A DNA stretch of 64,000 bases from Diospyros lotus. Its lineage: Eukaryota > Streptophyta > Magnoliopsida > Ericales > Ebenaceae. Both the position numbers and the translations under genes were made by a program. A model generated the notes under the pieces. The model did no database searches and had not been told where the DNA came from. It saw only the letters and a program-made list of their open reading frames with translations. The stretch is taken from NCBI RefSeq assembly GCF_014633365.1, contig NC_068339.1:13415925-13479924 (forward strand). The letters are read 5' to 3'. Positions 36,101 through 47,927 of the stretch are shown piece after piece. Positions within the stretch are counted from its first letter, which is position 1; each line of letters opens with the position of its first letter.

Positions 36101-36399
36101 GTTTTTCCTTTCTGTTTGATGGATATTTGAAGGGAACGAACGATGATGTCGTTGACTGGTCCCATGGTAAGCGATTGTGGGAACTTTCCAAGGAAAAGTA
36201 CGATCCCTTATGGGTGAAGGGCGGTGGTCACTGTAACCTCGAGACATTTCCTGAGTACATCAAACACTTAAGCAAGTTTGTGAGTGCAATGGAGAAACTC
36301 TCTTTGGCCAAAGAGAGCAAGCCATCACTGTCTCCAAATGGAAGCATGACTGATTCAGATTGCAGATACACCAAATGCTTAAGATTCGGAAGAAGATGA
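29856..36399 (+). CDS. ABHD17/FAM108-type alpha/beta hydrolase, 5 exons, 295 aa
   Basis: Exons: 29856-30154, 31558-31594, 31838-32074, 32152-32199, 36133-36399; total 888 nt, all junctions in phase. Alpha/beta-hydrolase landmarks: oxyanion-hole region HGNAADLG (74-81), GYGASSGK after strand 4 (about 105-112), nucleophile elbow GQSVGSG with Ser146, acid loop GTNDDV (Asp211) and GGGHCNLE with His240. The arrangement is that of the ABHD17 (FAM108) family, whose animal members remove palmitate from membrane proteins; the plant substrates are unknown to me. The protein starts MGNVTSS, a good N-myristoylation signal with Gly2, and lacks the cysteine cluster that anchors the animal enzymes. Intron 4 is 3.9 kb, far longer than the others, because of inserted repeats. 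Confidence 0.93.
32755..32890 (-). repeat. tRNA-derived SINE, copy 3 (within intron 4)
   Basis: On the minus strand it reads GTCGTGAGTTCGATTCTC (B-box), then GAATGAGAC and a GATTTATCTCC-like tail, the same order as the other copies but more diverged. Confidence 0.5.
33085..33240. repeat. Local direct duplication with long T/G tracts
   Basis: GAACCCATTGTGATGTCC (33113-33130) recurs as GAACCCATCGTGATGTCC (about 33204-33221), each preceded by a TGGAGA-like segment. The copies are separated by a T22G10 tract. This looks like a tandem duplication of roughly 90 bp in the intron. Confidence 0.6.
33411..33463. repeat. Poly(C)-poly(A) tract
   Basis: Twenty C (33411-33430), a 10-base C-rich spacer, then 23 A (33441-33463). 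Confidence 0.9.
34380..35250 (-). pseudogene. Decayed copia pol fragment in intron 4
   Basis: On the minus strand, 34985-34945 reads a [14 protein letters not shown] motif, the hallmark of copia integrase (QQNGVAER). Upstream, around 35120-35020, is a stretch resembling the core before it (KFYAMV ... KPL ...). Downstream the sequence continues to the Ser-rich hinge between integrase and reverse transcriptase near 34400-34600. Stops and frameshifts are frequent. Orientation is opposite to the host gene. Confidence 0.6.
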
Positions 36400-37365
36400 C
36401 TAAATCTTTCTGTGTATTTCCCAGTCGAGTTGTGAACAGAGGAGAGAAAGCCAGTCTAGGTTCTCACAAGGCGGGCTGTGACATTGCATTAAGGTGTGTT
36501 TGCTTGCACGATCAACTGGCTGCCTAGGTAGCTAGCTTATCTCGTGTGTGACATGAACTACAGCCATTTCTGTGATCACAGTGACGGTTATCAGTCACCA
36601 GCACGCACGATCCGAGTGGAGTATGTTCTTTGTTGGGAAAAAGCTTAATTAGGACTGCTGTCCTGACTTGATCTGATTGCATGTAAGATAAGACAAAAGT
36701 GAAAGGGGTCATGTAGTGTTAGACTGTTAGGCCAGTTCTTCTGTTAATACTTTTAGGCCCTCAGTTGCTTGAAAGTTTATATCCAGTTGTGTCAAAATTG
36801 TCTTTAATCCTTGCTCTTGATTTTGCATGTGGAATGGTCCTGATCTCTAGTTTGTTTTGGGAAGAAATTAGGTTAGATTTGTAGTTTAGGAAGGATGAAG
36901 TACAGGTTTGCAGTTGAATGTTTGAAAAAGTTTGGTATTTGTGATTCCTGCAATAATTATTTATATATATGGAAACGGAAGTATTGAATTTTGCACCAAA
37001 AATGTCAAGAGATTATTATGGTGCTGAAGTATTGCAGGTCCATCACATGACACACACAAATTACCTCTACATCACATTCCCAAGTTATTAAGGCTTTGTT
37101 TGTTTCCTTGTAAAATATTTTACCTTGCAAAATAACATTCATTTAAAAAGATTTTAGTACACAAAAAATTATTTTTCATCTTATTTTTTTGGTGCTTGGT
37201 TTGTATTTTAAAATTTTCAATAAAGAAATAAAATTTAGCCTTAAATGCATACAATTTTCATGTAAAATAGTGCGTATAAAATTATTTTGTATGAAAAATA
37301 TTTAGACCATATTTTACATTTTTATGTAAAAAGAACCAAAAACTAAAAAAAATAATAATTTTTTG
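36400..37365. other. 3' UTR and spacer
   Basis: 36400 to about 36970 is probably the 3' UTR of the hydrolase gene. The remainder is AT-rich without a supported gene. The last 8 bases (ATTTTTTG, 37358-37365) are the left target duplication of the next element. Confidence 0.5.
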
Positions 37366-38388
37366 TAAGAGTGTGCACGATACAATTTGGACGATTTAGA
37401 AGAAATTTAATACGCTAAATCACATGTACGATTTGGCATTAAACTAAATCATGCAGTCTAGTTTGGTGTAGTTTTCGCAATTTGGTATTTCCTCTTCACG
37501 GTTTCAGAGGCTGTAATCGTCAACATCACCTAAAAAGACAATCAAATTAGATAAAAATTGAATAAATGTCTGATCAAATCACCTAAGAACAGCCAACCCT
37601 AAAAACAACCCATTCTAGCCAAAACTGTAGTCACCGGCAACCACCAGCTAGTTATTCTCATGATCAGACTCTACCATTAGAAACGTCACGTCAAAGGGGT
37701 TAATATATCAAAAAATGGGCCAAATCTAACGACTGAATTTTAGTAGATTTGGTTTTTAATTTTCGACGAAAACGAGAAAACACTACTAGTCGATGCCTGT
37801 GGCCAAAGGTTTTCTGGCGATCAGAGGAAACCCCCTGACACCCTTACCCCCATTGACTAACATAGCAAGATCCAACGGCTAGATCTTCGTAGATTTAAGA
37901 TTAAACTTTTGGCCTAACTCAAACTGCATATATATATATATCATGGATCTATGCTAAAATAAAGTTGATAAAACAAAAAGATTTACCTTCTTATAGATTA
38001 GGGCTGCTTTCACAGTGAAAATTCAATTGAATTTAAGATTGAATGGTTCGATTTTGCAAAATCGATGATTTATAGCAGTGTTTTTGAAAGAAAATAAGAG
38101 AGAGAGAGAGAGAGAGAGATGAAACGGGAAGAATAAGAAGAGGAGGAAAGAAGGGAGTTGGGATTGGGAGCCTTACATTTAATTTATATATTTTTTAATT
38201 TTTAATTAATATAATATTCAACTATTTTGGTTTTTAACTAAATTGAGAAATTTCAAAGTGCAAATCGCATGATTTGAGAATTTCTTAAACCGTGTCGAAT
38301 CGTTTACCTTAAAAAATCACGTAGTGCAGTGCAATATAGTCTGGTGCGGTCAATTTTCGCGATTTGACGATTTTTTTACACCCTCCTA
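37366..38388. mobile_element. Non-autonomous hAT-like element, about 1 kb
   Basis: Left end TAAGAGTGTGCACGA and reverse complement of right end TAGGAGGGTGTAAAA are imperfect terminal inverted repeats. Subterminal copies of CGATTTGG / ATTTCGCGATTTG occur in opposite orientation near both ends. Flanking 8-mers ATTTTTTG (37358-37365) and ATTTTTAG (38389-38396) differ at one base, consistent with an 8-bp hAT duplication. It contains an (AG)n run near 38096-38119 and no transposase ORF. Confidence 0.5.
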
Positions 38389-38691
38389 ATTTTTAGTTTG
38401 ATTCTTGAGTTTTAATTTTGATCTCAAAACCAAAAATGACTTATCAATTTTTTTTGATAATTCATTTTTACTTAACAAAAATAATAAGTCATATTTTCAT
38501 ATTATATAGGTTAATTTCACAAGATTAACTATGCGAGGGGAGGTGGATATAACCATGTGAATTATTTTCATTTATCGTTACCATCATCTACATTTAATAT
38601 AAAATTTTATTATATTCTTTTGTATATATTTATATTATTAGTGATTTTTAAAAATCAAATGACATTATCACTATCATGTCACTAATCCAAC

Positions 38692-38836
38692 CAGTGGCGG
38701 AGCCACATGTTGGCCAGCTGGGGCCTTGGCCCTAGCTGGTTTTTTTATTTTTTTAATTTTTTATATATATTAATATGAATAATTATAATTTTTATAATTT
38801 GACCTGGACTAAAATTCTTCTTTAGCTCCGCCACTG
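38692..38836. mobile_element. hAT-type MITE, 145 bp
   Basis: Terminal inverted repeats CAGTGGCGGAGC and GCTCCGCCACTG are perfect over 12 bp, with the CAGNG ends typical of hAT elements. The perfect direct repeat AATCCAAC flanks both sides (38684-38691 and 38837-38844). The interior is AT-rich and non-coding. Confidence 0.88.
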
Positions 38837-38844
38837 AATCCAAC

Positions 38845-39953
38845 CATAATTAGAATAAAATATAGTTAATAATTGTGAAGATGCGTTTGATCTAAAATGT
38901 TTTTGTTACAAAAAATATTTTTTTATTCTATGTTATCCAAATATTAACAAATAAGTAAAATATTTTAGTTGAAAAGAAATACGGGCTAACATGCATGTTT
39001 GTTTGATGGGTTAGGATATATTTGTGGAATATATTATGGTTCAAAATATGTTATCTGATGTATTTAATTATATATAAAAGAGTAAATAAGAATATTAATG
39101 ATTTGCTTATTAGCAACTTTTCATGTTAATAATAATAATAATAATATTCATTTTTATTAGAGGAGAAATTAGACCTGAATTTTTTATGCCTCATTTATCC
39201 TACGTAAACTTATAGTAAAAAATAGTTTGAATTTATAAATACTATCTTATAAATAAATAAGATATCTCATTAAATAATAATATTATTCTACCAAATTACG
39301 TGTAATACATATATACATTACTTTTGTAGCCGTCACCTAAGACTTGACTTATTTAATGATGTTTTTATTTCACATCATTGGCTAATAAAAGAAGTAGTAG
39401 TTTCAAAAAGCATATATCAATGTGCAATGAATGTTAACAGTGGCGTGCTGGTGCTGAATACATCATCTAAGTTTATTTTTTCACCCTTTCATTCCTTTCA
39501 ATAATTATGTGATTGATTAAAACAAACAAAAGAAAATTTAATTTTACATTTTTTGAGTTTTAGATTTTTAATTCATATATTTTTTAAATTTTATACTTTA
39601 TCAAATAAGTCTTTGAACTTTTTTAAACTAAAAAATATTATTTCCATTTAAATGAAGTAAAACGGTATATATTAGATTAATGACTTATGCTTTCAAAATG
39701 GATAATCTAATTGAAAGAATAAAATATACAAAATTATAATTATTATACCATATTTATTTGTCCCCCAATGGAGAAGAAGGTAGCACTGAAATGAGACTGA
39801 CTCTGACAAGCGACAAGGTTTGCTGGCTGTCTCTGGCAAGCTCAAGCAGTCAGCAGAGAATATAAAAATCCATCTTGTGAGTCTCAAATCTTCAAGACTC
39901 TGCTCCATGAGATAGAAGCCATCAATTAGATTGAAGAGAAAAGGAAACAAGCA
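38845..39953. other. AT-rich spacer and promoter of the MATE gene
   Basis: No ORF is supported. 39760-39953 is less AT-rich and probably holds the core promoter and 5' leader of the transporter gene. GAATATAAAAATCC near 39857-39870 is a reasonable TATA box, about 90 bp before the ATG. Confidence 0.4.
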
Positions 39954-42900
39954 ATGGACAGAGAAGAGCAGAAACAAGGCCTAGAGTCACCATTGATTCC
40001 AGATGTGACAGAATCCGGAGGGGGACTCAAGAAAGATGAGATTTTCACAGAAGTGAAGAAGCAATTGAGGCTGGCAGGGCCCATAGTTTCAGTCAATCTC
40101 TTGCTGTATAGCTTGCAGTTGATCTCAGTTATGTTTGTGGGCCATCTTGGGGAGCTACCTCTCTCTGGTGCTTCCATGGCCACTTCCTTTGCTTCTGTCA
40201 CTGGTTTCAGCCTCTTGGTGAGTTCTTGGCTTCTTCTTTCTCTTTCATTCCCTAGATTTGCCTGCCCACTGCTCTAGAAAATGCTGGTGAAGTGGGTCTC
40301 GATAGATCTTCCCAAACTGCTACTGCTACATCCTCCTTTTTTTTTTTTACCGTGGGTTTTGCCTGCAGATAGTGCTCTGTTGAGGCCAAGACATCACTGT
40401 TCTATATATTCTACTTTTGTCAAAGTTCTGATTGTTTTCGTGTTTCAAGTATTGTAATAAACACAAGAACTACAAATTTTGAATTGTTTCTACTAGAGTT
40501 ATATAGAGAGGGATGACTTTGATATTTATGTTTTCAACAAATTTTAAATATGAAAACTACACAAGCACTTAACTATTAGGTAAGGGTTCTTCAAGATTGT
40601 CTCTATGCAAATTGGCACAAGTTATTAAACGGTGGCCACTATGTTTCCCCAAGTAATTAGCATCCTGCCTTGGTCTTGATTTCCCCTTTAGCTGAGATTG
40701 TTTCTTATTCTAAAATTTCATTCCTTTCTTTAGAATTCATGTAGCCTACACCACCAATTGGGATAAAGGCTTGATATGCTATAGTTCTTTGTTCAAATAG
40801 GTAGGAATGGCAAGCGCATTAGATACATTTTGTGGCCAGTCCTATGGAGCAGGACAGTATCATATGCTGGGTATTCACAAGCAGAGAGCCATGTTTGTTA
40901 TCCTACTTGCCTGCATTCCACTAGCATGCATTTGGGTGAATGCAGGGCATATTCTTGTGTTCTTGGGACAAGATCCTGAAATATCAGCAGAGGCTGGGGC
41001 TTACGCCCGCTTCATGGTGCCTAGTATTTTTGCTTACGGGCTTTTACAGTGTCATGCTCGATTTCTACAAACTCAGAACAATGTAGTTCCTATGATGCTG
41101 AGCACTGGATGCACAACATTGCTACACATACTAATTTGCTGGGTTCTAGTTTTCAAATCTGGGCTGGGAAATAAAGGCGCTGCGTTGGCTAATGCTATAT
41201 CTTATTGGATCAATGTGATACTACTGGCCATTTATGTCAGGGTATCTCCTTCCTGCAAGAGAACTTGGACTGGCTTTTCTAAAGAGGCACTGCAAGATAT
41301 TCCCAAGTTCCTTCGTCTTGCAATTCCTTCAGCTCTTATGATATGGTAGTTACAAATTTTCTATCATATCAGCTATAATTTCTTGTCACTATTCTCTAAA
41401 GTGCTGGTAAATGTGTTGCATTCATCTATTTCATCTAATATGAAATTTTAAACAGCTTGGAGATTTGGTCATTCGAAATGATGGTTCTCTTGGCTGGTCT
41501 CCTTCCCAATCCACAGCTGGAAACCTCAGTTCTTTCTATCTGGTCTGCATTTTCTCATGACTTCAAGAAAATTTGGAGTATTATAAATGTTGATTTTGAC
41601 TGAGCTCTTACATTCATTTGCAGCCTTAATACATGTGCCATGGTTTATATGATACCTCTTGGGCTGAGTGGTGCCACAAGGTGACTTTAAGCTTAACCAT
41701 AGACTATTTTGAGATCCTTTCTGGTTTTTCTCTTGGTCATTTATTTGTTAGTCCAACACTAATTCCTTTCCTTATCCTTCAGCGTAAGAGTTTCCAATGA
41801 ACTAGGTGCAGGCCGACCACAGGCTGCCCGTTTAGCATTAGGCATTGCCGTGGGCATGGTTACTATTGAAGGCATTTTGCTTGCCACTGTCATGATTCTT
41901 GGTCGTAATATTTGGGGATACTGCTATAGTAAAGAAGAAAAGGTTGTGAGATATGTGGGGCAGATTTTAGTAATAACTGCATTATCCCACATTCTGGATG
42001 GTATCCAATCTGTGCTTTCAGGTAAGTGCCAGAATTCTGAATTTCACGCTACGACTAGTTGTGTTAAAACACAAAATACATAAAATGCCTCAAAACCTAT
42101 AAAACTGAGACATTTACATTGATGGATTGAAACAGTTCAAATTAATCTGACAGATAGTAGAAGATACAGATCTGGAAGGATGAATAATTTCTGTTCTATG
42201 CAGTCAAACTTCTTGTACAGTACTAATTCAGTAGAGAGCATTCATATTTCAAGAGTAGGATCTTTGGTTTCAGAGATTACTACAATCAGTCTTAAGTGAA
42301 GGTTGTTTTTATGGTTTTGTCAACTCATTGTTGATCGACATTTCCCAGGAGCTGCTAGAGGATGTGGTTGGCAAAAGATTGGAGCTTTTGTTAATCTGGG
42401 AGCTTATTATCTTATCGGCATACCTCTTGGTATAGTATTAGCCTTTGTTTGCCACGTTGGAGGAAAGGTAATCCTCACAATTCCAAAATTTTGCTCTCTT
42501 TGCGGCAACAAGAAGGAAGAAGGAATAATGCTATCTTGTGTATCAAATGTTTCATACAGGGACTTTGGATGGGGATTACTGTGGCATTGTTTGCTCAGGC
42601 ATTGTTCCTTTTGATTGTAACTCTGTGCACTAACTGGGAGAAAGAAGTAAGTAATTCCCTGACTAGTTATTATTAAGAAACACCAAGATCTCTCGTAAGA
42701 CTCTTGTATTCAACATAACGAACTGGACTTTCTACACTCATCAAAATAATTGAATACAGCTACCCCTATTTATAGGCTTACCAAGGCCTAATCTGATAAT
42801 AAATACAAAATAACTTCAAAATTATCAAAAGCAAAAACTAAATCTATCCAATATTAATTCATATCTATCTGAGAATCTGGTCCATCTCAACTTCAATACG

Positions 42901-43070
42901 ATCATCTTCTCAGATAGCAATTACCTCTGATTTATAAAAAATCAACTTGATAAATTCAGCAGCTAACACACTCATTCTATGCCTTATTATTTGGCTGTCT
43001 CATTCCGCAGGCCAAGAAGGCTAGTGAGAGAGTCCATGACTCGATGACATCTGTGGAAAGATCTTCATAG
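39954..43070 (+). CDS. MATE/DETOXIFICATION efflux transporter, 8 exons, 485 aa
   Basis: Exons: 39954-40217, 40801-41345, 41456-41542, 41624-41680, 41783-42021, 42349-42467, 42560-42646, 43011-43070; total 1458 nt in frame throughout. The protein carries a short acidic N-terminus, then twelve predicted membrane segments in two MatE repeats. Family motifs are visible: [34 protein letters not shown] at the start of exon 2, the [13 protein letters not shown] segment of exon 3, [21 protein letters not shown] across exons 4-5, and [13 protein letters not shown] in exon 6. MATE transporters exchange cations for organic substrates (alkaloids, flavonoids, citrate, xenobiotics); sequence alone does not give the substrate. 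It most resembles the DTX14-16 group, an inference from memory. Ends in a hydrophilic tail of about 20 residues. Confidence 0.95.
42680..42968 (-). repeat. Possible solo LTR in intron 7 of the MATE gene
   Basis: Read on the minus strand the segment begins TGTTAGCTGCTG, contains a CCTATAAATAGGGG promoter-like box in the middle and fits an LTR of about 290 bp. No matching partner or 5-bp target duplication was found, so this is tentative. Confidence 0.4.
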
Positions 43071-44691
43071 AAGTTGAATTACGAGAGGAATAGAAATGGC
43101 TAGTAATTGACAGGAAAGCGAAACGCTTCAGGGAAGACATTGCACGAGATTCTGATGATGATAGAAGGTTTATCAATCCAAACCTGTATTGTTTGGAATT
43201 TGAATGGAAAGAATAAAGTAATGTTTTCAGATGCTTACATTCAGCGATCTAAATTGATGGAATGTAAGGGACCTGCAACCAGGGCTAAAAAATGATAAAA
43301 AATTATTTAATATTTAAAGAGTGGAATTTTTTGGGAGCCCAGCATTAGCCTGCGGCCGGCCGGCCGGCCGATCAGAAAGAATGTAACATCATCAAATAGT
43401 TGCAGATCATAGAGAGAGAGAGAGAGAGAGAGGGGGGTTACATGGAATCTGCATGAGAAGCGAGCGCATTCATTTCCGCACTTCTTCTTTGTTGAGGCTG
43501 GTCGGAATGCGACGATTCTGGTGCTTGCTAGTCCACTTTGATAGAAGAGTTTATAATTAATCAAAAATAAATAGACACAATTATTTTTAATTTATTTATT
43601 AAAAAAAGTTTTTAGCCACTCAAATAAATTAATTACATTTTATAGTCATTCAAACAAATTAATTATACTCTATAATAATTTTTTTTTTCAAAAAAGGTAC
43701 ATAAACTGATAGTGTGGTAAGGTCAAAATATTTAAATAAAAAGGTAGATTTATAAAATGAATTGGTATCAAAACTGGTACTGGTAAAGTAATGCAAACGA
43801 ATTTTCTATTTGAAACATGATTAGTTTTTGTAATTTCCACTCAGTCACCCTTTTCATGCATCTTATTTATTGATTTACTTGTTATTGACAATTGATTAGT
43901 GAATATAATGGGAAAAAAAAATATAATAAAAAATAAGATGATTGAAAAATAGTCTTAATGGTAGATAAGACATAATTGCAAAACTAATGCTATAATGCTA
44001 ATTATTGTCTTTTAGGTTGTAATAAATATTACTTAATTTTAGACGAGATATTTCATAATCAAGCAAGCTTAAAAAAACAGTTTGAAAATAAATTTCCATT
44101 TTAACCATATTACAAAAAATTATTGAAGATTTAAAATTTATATAACTAATAAAACACTTAAAACTCGTGATTAGTATTGTTTGTAGTTAATAATTAATTA
44201 TTAGATAACGAGACAAACATGTAATAATAATTCTAAACAGAAATCTCCTTTTTTAGATATAATTACTTTACTCATTCACCTGCAATTTTCAATAGTCAAC
44301 AGTCATTGCAAGTTCTCATGCCAATCGGAGTTGATGCCCTACCCTACTGAATCAATGATCTTTTTATAAACACTTTTTGACAAGTTTAAATCAATAATAA
44401 TATCTATAAATTAAGCAAGCTGAAGCTGCTGCTGCTGAATCTTCCAGACAAAACAAATTTTGTACACAAAAGGCATTCTAGTGGGAATTTGTTTGAGCCA
44501 AATGAGAAACAGCCTCTTCACATTAAATAATAAACCAAACAGAACCCCTATTTTCAGATCCTGAATGACCTTCAACCTCTATGCTTCTCTTCTTCTTCCT
44601 TTCTGCATTTTCCTCTCCCCCCTTCCCTTCCTCTCTAGAGATCAGAAACTGAACTTCCCCAAGTATGCCAGATTCCAGAAAGAATCCGAAT
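43071..44691. other. Spacer between convergent MATE and TFB2 genes
   Basis: Probably 3' UTR of the transporter up to about 43330. It then contains a GGCC-repeat cluster (about 43355-43371), an (AG)n run at 43411-43432, AT-rich non-coding sequence, and the 3' UTR of the minus-strand gene near 44560-44691. Confidence 0.5.
43411..43432. repeat. (AG)n microsatellite
   Basis: Eleven AG units followed by a G run. Confidence 0.85.
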
Positions 44692-47600
44692 CTACTGCCT
44701 CTGACTGCGCAGAAACTCTCGCATGTGCATGTGCATCTCTGCCTTCACTACCAGGCGCATCTTTTTCGGGTCTTCCCACAAACAACCTCCATATTCCCGA
44801 GCAAAATCACACGCGGCCTCGAAAACTTCCTGCAAAATAATGAAACGAACCGGGAGATGGCAAGATGGGATTATCCAGGAATAGGTCAGGTGTGCTGATA
44901 TGATTGTAAGTTAGGATTAGTTCGATTTTTACCCTAGAGGGGAACTCATCGTAGAGATGAGCTGGTGTCATCTCAACTCTATTCATATCTGATTCCCACA
45001 ACCTCATCTGCAGAAGAAAAAAAATATATATATATATTGTGTTTTACAGCATTGTCAAGCAGATTTAGATGTAAATCACTTGGGACTGGACTTGTTATCA
45101 TTTACAACCAAGCTACGTCCACCAAAGAACTTGATGGTTAAGAAATGGGGGATGATCCAATTTACTTTTCATTGGGATTGGGAAGTGTCAAATACTAAAC
45201 ATTAAATTTGGTCTCCACCGAGAGTGCTTAGGCTTGTAAATGTATCTGAACAATGAGAAAAATCCAACCTGATCAGTGACATTTTCTGGTACGGTGGGAA
45301 TCCTCTCTGCAACTCGAGGATGTGCATTCTGCTGAAGAAAAGAAATTATCTGCAAATGCAGAGGCTCAAAATTCAATAAAGCAAATTACACTGTAAATAG
45401 AAGAAACGGAAAACAGAAGGAAAAATTACATGCCATATCATTGAGGTTTAGGATAACTGCAACAACTACCCCTGATATTTGAGAAAATACAGCAAATACC
45501 TTGATGTTTAATGTGCCATGCTGCAATTTTCCCCCTGTAGTTAGCCCCAATTAAACATTATCAAATTACCAAAATACCCTTATATTTAAAAACTTTCTCC
45601 TCTTTTCCCATTTTTCTCTCTTCCTAAGCTCTTTTTTCTTTCCTGTGTTTCTCTATCTTGAGATTACTGCCTTGCGCGGTCTCCCACTGCTTGTACCCTC
45701 AATTTCGGCAGAAGAGGTAAATCGCAAGTGGAGATTTTGCCTCACTACGCAGGGTAAAAAATTGAACCCACAACTTACTGGAGCAAATCTCAACTTATCT
45801 GTTTCTCTATTTTGTCTGGCAGTGGAGTTGGTTCACGGCAACAACAGAGGCACTGCTCTCTTTCTCTCTCTCAACCCAGTGGTCGCTGACTGCCAACAAC
45901 CATGGGATGTTTCTTCTTCTTCTTTTTTACTTTTCTAAAATCAGAGGAGAGAGGAGTGAGAAAGGGAGGAAATAGGAGATAGAATGAAAGGGTAAAATGG
46001 TCCAATTTTATCCCTTTATTTAACTACTAAGGATGTTATTGCTCTTTCCAAAATGCGGAGGATGGTTATTGCAATTTTCCCAAAACAAAATTACCCCTCT
46101 ATTGCTCTTGTAGGAATCATTAAGAATCACCTTTCTTTATGCTTCCAATAATATAGACCTTGGGAGAACATAGCACAGACAAGATGAATATATAAAGCTG
46201 ATTTGGTAAACAAAGCCAAAGTGTCCAGATACTGATAAAAGCAGAATAGATGGCCTTGCACACCATCTATAAATCCATTATCCACGGTCAACATTACTGT
46301 TGCCCATGTCATGCAAACTCAAAAGTATCATTTGTTATTTTTAACACTGCCTAATAACATCATTAGATGATAACTTTCAAATCAATTGTGGGAATTATGA
46401 TAAGCAACAAACACATTTTCAACCTAGTATGAGTCAATATTTAGAGGCCCCTTGAAATCTTACAGTGGCAAAAGTCCATGCCAGATAAGCAATTTACCTA
46501 ATAACAAAGAAACAGAATATAGCAATCAAACTCCTTCAAAGACACAATAGTGAATGACCAAGTTGACTAAATTTCCCTTACCCCCCCCAAAAAAAAGGAC
46601 CAAGTTGACCATCCTGTTAACTGCAAAACTCTGAGCTACAGTACCATGTGAAGATACAATCATTCCTAAAAGTTACAGATATCAAGCAATTGATATTTTA
46701 CCTGCTCTGCCATAATGCCATTTTCAAAAGCAGTATACAAGCTTTCTTTTGTAATTCCAGAAACAATAAGATTTGGAAGCTGATATTCTACCCTGCATTT
46801 TCAGTATTGAAAGTGAGCCCTTCATCAATGAATGACAAATATATGAACAGTAAATATAAACTATGAGATATAAACCCTTCATCAATAAGGTAAAAAAATA
46901 GAATATAACTTAGAGGCAACAACTTCCTAATTCAAGCTGGTAAGAGGAAATTATTAACCCTGGTATTCCATTAATCAGATAGCATAAATATATCAAAAGA
47001 AAAGACTCTTGTTTCAATTCTTTATTATTAGAAGTCCAGTTTCCGCAGAAGATTTTTGAGCAACCAGGGATTGCACTCAAATATCTGCAGAGATGCTCTG
47101 GTCTTTCATAAAGTCATCTATTTTGAAAATCCAGTGTGGGGCCAGGCAGGATAATTGGAGGGTCTCAGCAGGTCTCTGGGAAAGTCTTCCCTATAGAAAA
47201 GAGGGAGGGGCTAGCCAAATGGAGTCCCACTGCTTTGGCATTATTTTTTGCGGTGATGGTGGTGTGTGTTTAGGGGGGTGTTAATTTTGGGGGGTCAGCG
47301 CTCCTGCCAGAATCTGGTTATGGTGATGGATAGTTAAATTAGCTGCAGGTGCTGAGATCTCTACTCCTAGAGACTTTTCACAGAAGGGAGCAGAGCACCA
47401 AAATCCTGTCTGAAGTCTTCTTAGATTCCAGACTGGCCATATGGAGGGAATGGGGAGCCATGGCGGAAGTAATCCCATTCTGAAGAGGAAGAAACATTCA
47501 GGCCAGTGCTAGTTAATGAACTAATTCAACATGTCCAACAAGAAGCATCATAATGTCTGCAATAATCTCATAAAGTACCAACCTACTGCATTCAAAAGTT

Positions 47601-47896
47601 CAAATGGTATAGTTAAAAAGAAGACATGTCTTGTAGCAGAGCACTGAATGTACTCAAAAGCAAATTTCTGCAATACCTTGCGAAGAGGCGCAAAATCTCG
47701 CAATGTAGTTTAGATGATGAGTATGCATACATGCGAAAGTTTGTTTCGACAACAATAAAGCCCTGGAGAACAAAAAGAAGAAGAAATAGCAATAACAGTT
47801 AGCAGATTTTGCTATCAAACTGTCCACATTTTTATTTTGTATTCATAAAACCCCAGAAAAAATATAATACATTCAGAAAGTATCCTCTATAAGTAA

Positions 47897-47927
<31 letters not shown>

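Noticed and set aside
43355..43371. GGCC repeat as a regulatory site
   Set aside because: A short palindromic repeat in a convergent spacer, with nothing around it to support a function.
47041..47500. Open frames on both strands in TFB2 intron 11
   Set aside because: No family pattern, and TFB2 exon 11 joins exon 12 across it in phase. Probably an unclassified repeat.
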